Source of the DNA: Clostridiales bacterium
GTDB taxonomy: Bacteria; Bacillota_A; Clostridia; Saccharofermentanales; Saccharofermentanaceae
DNA: 17,786 nucleotides
Direction: 5' to 3'
Assembly: GCA_017537905.1 (NCBI GenBank)
Contig: JAFYJX010000013.1
Location: forward strand, 1 to 17,786
A program made the translations under genes and the position numbers. Of the stretch, positions 14,915-17,786 are shown piece after piece. A model generated the notes under the pieces. That model was given only the letters and a program-made list of their open reading frames with translations. It was not told the origin of the DNA and searched no databases. How positions within the stretch are numbered: the first letter of the stretch is position 1; each line of letters starts with the position of its first letter.

Positions 14915-16282
14915 TCAGATAATATCTGTCCTCTTATCTGAAGGAATGTAAGGTCTGCGCTTATTAACGCACTTAAATGCAGGCCTCATGATACGTCCGC
15001 CGGATACGAGCTCTTCTATTCTGTGAGCGCTCCATCCTGCGATCCTTCCGCAAGCGAACAAAGGCGTATAAAGCTCAGTAGGAATACCGAGCATTGAATA
15101 TACGAGGCCGGCGTAGAAGTCTACATTTGCGCAAACGAGCTTATCGGACTTCTTAACTTCGTGGAATACTTCAGGCGCGAGCTTTTCGACAAGGAGATAG
15201 AGATTATAAAGATCCATATTATCCTTCTCTTTAGCGAGGATCTCGGCGTACTTCCTGATAACCACGGTTCTGGGGTCAGACAATGTATAAACTGCGTGAC
15301 CGATGCCGTAGATAAGTCCGGACTTGTCGAAAGCCTTCTTGTTGATGATGTCAGCCAGATACTGCTTGATAGCAGCCTCGTCTGTCCAGTCGGATACGTG
15401 CTCTCTGAGGTCCTTCATCATGGCATAAGCCTTGTTGGAAGCACCACCGTGCTGAGGTCCCTTCAGCGAGCCTACAGCAGAAGCCATGACCGCATATGTA
15501 TCAGAACCTGTAGAAGTAACGGCGTGAGTTACGAACGTGGAGTTATTGCCGCCGCCGTGCTCAGCGTGAAGAACGAGCATGAGATCCAGGATCCTTGCTT
15601 CGAGCTCAGTGAACTTGCCGTCAGGTCTGATCATGTGAAGGATGTTCTGGGCAGTATTGAATTCTGCTACAGGAGCATGGATATAAAGGTCTCTGTGCTC
15701 GATGTAGTGTCTTCTTGCCATATAGCCGTAAGAGATGAGCACAGGGAATCTCGCGATAAGCTCTGTGCACTGTCTTACTACGTTGGCGATATCTGTCGAA
15801 TCGGGATTATCGTCATATGAATAGAGAGCCAATACGGATCTTGCGAGCTTGTTCATGATATCCGGCGAAGGTGCCTTCATGATCATGTCCTCTGTAAAGC
15901 CCTCAGGAAGAGGTCTTACGTCAGATAAGAGCTGATTGAATTCGGCAAGTTCTGCTGCAGTCGGAAGCTCTCCTGTAAGAAGCAGGAATGCTGTTTCCTC
16001 ATATCCGTATCTGCCCTGCGAAAAGAATCCGTTTACCAGATCCTTGACTTCATAACCCTGATAGAAAAGCTTACCCTCGACGGGAATCCTGTCCGCGTCG
16101 TCAACGATATAACTCATTACCTCACCGACTTCAGTAAGGCCTACGAGAACGCCGGTTCCGTCGTTGTTACGGAGTCCGCGCTTAACGTTGTATTTGGTAT
16201 ACAAGTCTGCATTGATATGAGACTTTACTTTTGCTACTTCAGCAAGCTTATTGATCAGCTGTTCGTTCTGGTTCTGTGCCAT
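14915..16282 (-). CDS. gltA: Citrate synthase (citrate/2-methylcitrate synthase family)
   Basis: Condenses acetyl-CoA with oxaloacetate to citrate, the entry to the oxidative branch toward 2-oxoglutarate and glutamate. The product is 455 residues and all catalytic elements are in place: H242 in LHAEHGGG, H329 in the signature GIGHAVYTLSDPR (326-338), D388 in ANVDFYAG, plus H278 in GPQHGGAS and the C-terminal Arg region AGWSAHRIEE. An N-terminal extension of about 40 residues precedes the usual core. The ATG at 16282 is preceded by a weak GGAAAG site. A TATAAT (16335-16340) lies upstream in AT-rich DNA without a good -35. The gene is monocistronic as far as I can see, with no strong terminator after it. 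A methylcitrate synthase activity cannot be excluded, but no prp genes are nearby. Confidence 0.94.
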   Translation of the reverse strand: MAQNQNEQLINKLAEVAKVKSHINADLYTKYNVKRGLRNNDGTGVLVGLTEVGEVMSYIVDDADRIPVEGKLFYQGYEVKDLVNGFFSQGRYGYEETAFLLLTGELPTAAELAEFNQLLSDVRPLPEGFTEDMIMKAPSPDIMNKLARSVLALYSYDDNPDSTDIANVVRQCTELIARFPVLISYGYMARRHYIEHRDLYIHAPVAEFNTAQNILHMIRPDGKFTELEARILDLMLVLHAEHGGGNNSTFVTHAVTSTGSDTYAVMASAVGSLKGPQHGGASNKAYAMMKDLREHVSDWTDEAAIKQYLADIINKKAFDKSGLIYGIGHAVYTLSDPRTVVIRKYAEILAKEKDNMDLYNLYLLVEKLAPEVFHEVKKSDKLVCANVDFYAGLVYSMLGIPTELYTPLFACGRIAGWSAHRIEELVSGGRIMRPAFKCVNKRRPYIPSDKRTDII

Positions 16283-16397
16283 GTTCCGTAATTCTTTCCG
16301 TTTAGTTAATTAAACTCTGCCTATGATAGCAGATATTATAAAACTTTTCTCTTATTTATTTATATTCACGGATATACGAAGAATTAAGTAAACTCAA

Positions 16398-16431
16398 GGG
16401 CTTTCATTGGTTACTCCGTTCAAAAAAGCCC
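16398..16431 (-). terminator. Weak terminator candidate after the RNA methyltransferase gene
   Basis: GGGCTTT (16431-16425) and AAAGCCC (16404-16398) can pair across a loop of about 20 nt, and the sequence after it is T-rich but interrupted. The stem begins 2 bp after the stop codon. The large loop makes it a weak call. Confidence 0.35.
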
Positions 16432-16432
16432 G

Positions 16433-17203
16433 TCAGATAAGCTTTTGGAGCTCGTAACCTATTACGGATGCTGCTACTGCGGCATTGAGCGACTCGGCTT
16501 TTCCCTTCATCGGGATCTTGACAAGCCTTGAACACTTTGAAGATGTCTCATCTGTTAATCCGTCACCCTCATTGCCGATAAAGTATGCACACGGAAGCTT
16601 CAGATCACCGCTCCCAAGCTCGGTTCCCTTAAGGTGCGTAGCTATAGTGTCGATATTTTCGTCCGCGAAAAAAACAAAGCACTCATCCATGGTCTTTCTT
16701 ATCACCGGAATATGCCAGATCGAACCCATCGTAGCTCTTATGACCTTGTCGTTATAAGGATCACATGTAGTGGGGCTCACGATTACTGCAGTAAGACCGA
16801 ACGCGTCAGCCATTCTGATTATCGTTCCGAGATTGCCCGGATCCTGCGTATTCTCGAGAACGACGTAAATATCTTTGTTGTCGCCTCTTCTCGGGAAATC
16901 GGAACTGGTCTCAGGCTCACTGATAATGACTGCAACGCCCTGGGGATTAACAGTCTGGGATATCTTGGTAAACACGTCCCTGGAAAGCACGAGAGGCTCG
17001 ATATCAGGTGTGAATTCTGCTGCCCAGGAGATCTTGTCTTCCGTAACGATGACTTCTACAGCCTTCTGGCCGCTCGTCAACGCCTCCTCACAAAGCCTCG
17101 TGCCCTCGAGATAGATCACGCCTTCTTTCTTGGCTTCTGATCTCTTGGTAAGCTTTGCGATACGCTTAACGTTCGGATTGTCACGGCTAGTGATTACCTG
17201 CAC
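16433..17203 (-). CDS. TrmH/SpoU-family RNA 2'-O-methyltransferase
   Basis: SPOUT methyltransferase of 256 residues that would transfer a methyl group from S-adenosylmethionine to a ribose of rRNA or tRNA. A short N-terminal substrate-binding domain (1-100) contains the EG(T/I)R element (EGTRLCEEAL). The three SPOUT motifs follow in the C-terminal half: motif 1 around LENTQDPGNLGTIIR (116-130), motif 2 FIGNEGDGL (208-216) and motif 3 around IPMKGKAESLNAAVA (230-244), forming the trefoil-knot SAM site. I start it at GTG 17203 because AAAGGAG precedes it at good spacing and the frame upstream runs into a promoter and non-coding palindromes. It lies downstream of rplT, a common arrangement in Bacillota where the gene is called rlmB-like or ysgA-like. 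The exact target nucleotide cannot be deduced. Confidence 0.9.
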   Translation of the reverse strand: MQVITSRDNPNVKRIAKLTKRSEAKKEGVIYLEGTRLCEEALTSGQKAVEVIVTEDKISWAAEFTPDIEPLVLSRDVFTKISQTVNPQGVAVIISEPETSSDFPRRGDNKDIYVVLENTQDPGNLGTIIRMADAFGLTAVIVSPTTCDPYNDKVIRATMGSIWHIPVIRKTMDECFVFFADENIDTIATHLKGTELGSGDLKLPCAYFIGNEGDGLTDETSSKCSRLVKIPMKGKAESLNAAVAASVIGYELQKLI

Positions 17204-17236
17204 TCTGGAGTTCTCCTTTTCGCTACTTCGGAAATC

Positions 17237-17245
17237 ATTATAACA
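17237..17245 (-). promoter_or_regulatory. Extended -10 promoter of the RNA methyltransferase gene
   Basis: TGTTATAAT on the minus strand is a perfect extended -10 element (TGn plus TATAAT). There is no good -35 at 17-18 bp, as often seen with this promoter type. It lies 33 bp before the GTG start. Confidence 0.6.
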
Positions 17246-17279
17246 AATATTACCGGGTTGCTGATTCAATACGAGCTTT

Positions 17280-17407
17280 AAAAATGCGGCTAAAAGCACG
17301 GCTACAGCCGCATAAATTACCGTACTTTTGGTCAAAATCAAGGAAAAATACGGCTAAAAGTGCGGCTATAGCCGCATATTTAGCCGTATTTTCTCAACTC
17401 CATAACA
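17280..17407. repeat. Two tandem 64-bp units, each with nested palindrome of CGGCTA half-sites
   Basis: The unit starting at 17280 is repeated at 17344 (period 64). In unit 2 the half-sites CGGCTA (17351, 17363) and TAGCCG (17369, 17381) form a four-part dyad with a 12-bp stride in each arm. The whole is a 48-bp inverted repeat (17345-17392) with only two mismatched positions per 24-bp arm. Unit 1 keeps the same positions (17287, 17299, 17305, 17317), but its right half is degraded (CAGCCG, TTACCG). It lies between the rplT terminator and the methyltransferase promoter and has no coding potential of its own. Function unknown. Confidence 0.87.
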
Positions 17408-17411
17408 CAAT

Positions 17412-17446
17412 AAAAAAGTTGCGCGAGAATTAATCTCACGCAACTT
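17412..17446 (-). terminator. Rho-independent terminator of rplT
   Basis: AAGTTGCGTGAGA (17446-17434) pairs with TCTCGCGCAACTT (17428-17416) over 13 positions with one G-U wobble, and a T-run (17417-17412) follows on the minus strand. It lies 24 bp after the rplT stop. Confidence 0.9.
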
Positions 17447-17470
17447 GGAATTTCAATTTGATTGGCGTTA

Positions 17471-17786
17471 TCAGAGAGCTGCCTTAGCCTTCTCTACGAG
17501 AGAAGCAAAACCTGCTGCATCTGTAACTGCGATATCGGAAAGAACCTTACGGTCAAGCTCGATACCAGCCTTCTTGAGGCCATCCATGAATCTGGAATAG
17601 CTCATGTCGTTCAAACGGCAAGCTGCGTTGATACGAACGATCCAGAGTCTTCTGAACTCTCTCTTCTTGTTTCTTCTGTCTCTGTAAGCATAGTTGCCGG
17701 ACTTAAGAACCTGCTGGTTAGCAACCTTGAAAAGCTTGCTCTTATGACCCCAGTAACCCTTTGCTGCCTTTAAAATCTTATGATGA
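17471..17786 (-). CDS. rplT: 50S ribosomal protein L20 (N-terminus outside the window)
   Basis: The last 104 residues of L20 are visible; the family is about 117-119 residues, so only about the first 14 are missing. The segments [35 protein letters not shown] and [17 protein letters not shown] are characteristic of L20. The protein binds 23S rRNA early in 50S assembly and in many Bacillota represses its own infC-rpmI-rplT operon, whose other members would lie to the right of the window. The strong terminator that follows makes this the operon end. Confidence 0.96.
   Translation of the reverse strand, partial: HHKILKAAKGYWGHKSKLFKVANQQVLKSGNYAYRDRRNKKREFRRLWIVRINAACRLNDMSYSRFMDGLKKAGIELDRKVLSDIAVTDAAGFASLVEKAKAAL

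Noticed and set aside
17204..17341. N-terminal extension of the RNA methyltransferase (hydrophobic stretch like a signal anchor)
   Set aside because: It translates the promoter and the first palindrome unit; family members start at the position of the GTG at 17203, which has a strong ribosome binding site.

Overview
The window reads as a chromosomal housekeeping and envelope region of an anaerobic member of the Clostridia (Bacillota), with moderate GC. The lines of evidence are strong AGGAGG-type ribosome binding sites, an iron-type alcohol/butanol dehydrogenase, a zinc-finger ClpE-like unfoldase, a citrate synthase with clostridial-style motifs, and rplT next to an SPOUT methyltransferase gene. 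The family cannot be fixed from the sequence. Every gene except one runs on the minus strand.

Layout in minus-strand (transcription) order from the right edge. (1) rplT (C-terminal part only) with a strong terminator, then an intergenic pair of 64-bp nested palindromes, then an SPOUT-family RNA methyltransferase with a GTG start and an extended -10 promoter. (2) Citrate synthase. (3) tRNA-Glu(CUC), a hairpin terminator/attenuator, uvrA, and a ClpE-like AAA+ unfoldase whose ATG overlaps the uvrA stop (TAATG), closed by a terminator. (4) A 398-bp gap holding four tandem 64-bp units of nested dyads. (5) The only plus-strand gene, a large bitopic Pro/Ala/Lys-rich membrane protein with a Thr-rich stalk. 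(6) tRNA-Leu(UAA) and initiator tRNA-fMet under a clear sigma-70 promoter with a strong terminator. (7) A tight three-gene operon of unrecognised envelope proteins: an MFS-like transporter with two extracytoplasmic sensor-like domains and a Gln/Tyr-rich prion-like tail, a single-pass protein, and a four-pass protein. (8) A symmetrical terminator and an iron-containing alcohol dehydrogenase running off the left edge.

The housekeeping genes cover translation (rplT, three tRNAs, the rRNA/tRNA methyltransferase), DNA repair (uvrA), protein quality control (Clp) and carbon metabolism (citrate synthase, alcohol dehydrogenase). The least explained parts are the sensor-MFS operon and the two non-coding arrays. 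The arrays lie about 8.3 kb apart and have unrelated sequences, yet share a 64-bp period and a quartet of half-sites on a 12-bp stride inside each dyad. I regard those arrays as the best candidate for something undescribed. Their function is unknown and nothing here proves one.
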